Program-made: the position numbers and the translations under genes
Part shown: positions 63,924-64,000 of the stretch, piece by piece
How positions within the stretch are numbered: position 1 is the first letter of the stretch
How the letters are laid out: each line of letters starts with the position of its first letter
DNA from: Granulosicoccus sp964390335
GTDB lineage: Bacteria; Pseudomonadota; Gammaproteobacteria; Granulosicoccales; Granulosicoccaceae
Length of the DNA: 64,000 nucleotides
Assembly (NCBI GenBank): GCA_964390335.1
Contig: CAYMHU010000008.1
Coordinates: 69,920-133,919 of the forward strand
Direction of reading: 5' to 3'
Notes under the pieces: model-generated
Database searches by the model: none
The model's input: the letters and a program-made list of their open reading frames with translations, nothing else
Told to the model about the DNA's origin: nothing

Positions 63924-64000
63924 CTAAACCGCTTTCAACAAAGCATCAACCACATCATCAGCCGCATCAAAAATCACAGTACCCGGTGGGAATACAGAAG
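63924..64000 (-). CDS. C-terminal end of an unidentified gene (5' part beyond the window)
   Basis: A frame open at the right edge ends at TAG 63926-63924 and encodes SVFPPGTVIFDAADDVVDALLKAV as its last residues. The PPGT...AA...L pattern recalls the end of the B12-binding domain of acyl-CoA mutases (FGPGT...AA..VL), but 24 residues are too few to assign it. Confidence 0.4.
   Translation of the reverse strand, partial: SVFPPGTVIFDAADDVVDALLKAV

Noticed and set aside
1..64000. CRISPR arrays, rRNA genes, prophage structural genes or insertion sequences
   Set aside because: No regularly spaced repeats, rRNA signatures, transposase or phage structural motifs were recognised in any reading frame.

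Overview
The window looks like a chromosomal scaffold piece from a Gammaproteobacterium, probably marine or another free-living environmental species. The evidence is the surE-pcm-nlpD-rpoS order, the trxB/ftsK-lolA-rarA block, aat, queG, an RpoS-type sigma factor, NlpD with a degenerate LytM domain, and many families typical of the class (DUF2959, DUF2288, DUF533, YheT). A closer placement is not possible by reading alone. Coding is dense on both strands. There is one tRNA gene, no rRNA, no CRISPR array and no transposase that I can recognise.

Layout. 1-1275: a HipA/YjjJ-type kinase-toxin gene running off the left edge, next to the 3' end of tRNA-Arg(CCT); this may be an island boundary. 1361-16220: a PilZ protein and three large exported proteins: an RHS-like protein ending in a class 3 lipase, a copper-radical (galactose oxidase-like) lipoprotein with five PA14 domains, and a 2472-residue beta-helix/cadherin-like surface protein. 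16397-32257: mostly core genes: yheT, surE, pcm, nlpD, rpoS, hom, thrC, aat, trxB, ftsK, lolA, rarA. 32613-39176: a BCCT transporter interrupted by a run of 100 N, a SoxS/SoxW-like thioredoxin pair, GNAT, Gfo/Idh/MocA, queG and a ChrR-type cupin. 39294-45291: a DNA-repair-flavoured stretch with an unusual LexA, a 72-residue unknown protein just behind it, an SRAP protein, nth, and a 716-residue protein with a SpoT/MESH1-like HD domain. 45656-59381: exported and housekeeping genes: spondin-FN3, NTE-type patatin, ctaA, comEA-like, apt, a four-domain beta/gamma-crystallin protein, pterin dehydratase, an arginase-family enzyme and cupins. 59637-61170: a decaying stretch with a nonsense-interrupted LysE exporter, a HigBA-type toxin-antitoxin pair whose toxin carries an in-frame amber codon, and a second copy of the LysE 5' end beyond the pair. 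61246-64000: a cupin, a YdjM-type membrane protein, a lipoprotein and an unidentified gene tail.

Functional links. SurE, Pcm, NlpD and RpoS form the conserved stationary-phase/envelope block. Hom and ThrC give consecutive threonine steps (homoserine kinase is not here). Aat and a COG3146 protein are translationally coupled. LexA, SRAP and Nth suggest DNA damage handling. The points most worth following up are the decayed toxin-antitoxin/LysE region, the artefactual gap in the BCCT gene, the double HD-like protein, the lipase-tipped RHS protein without a visible immunity gene, and a candidate LexA operator built from GAAC half-sites.
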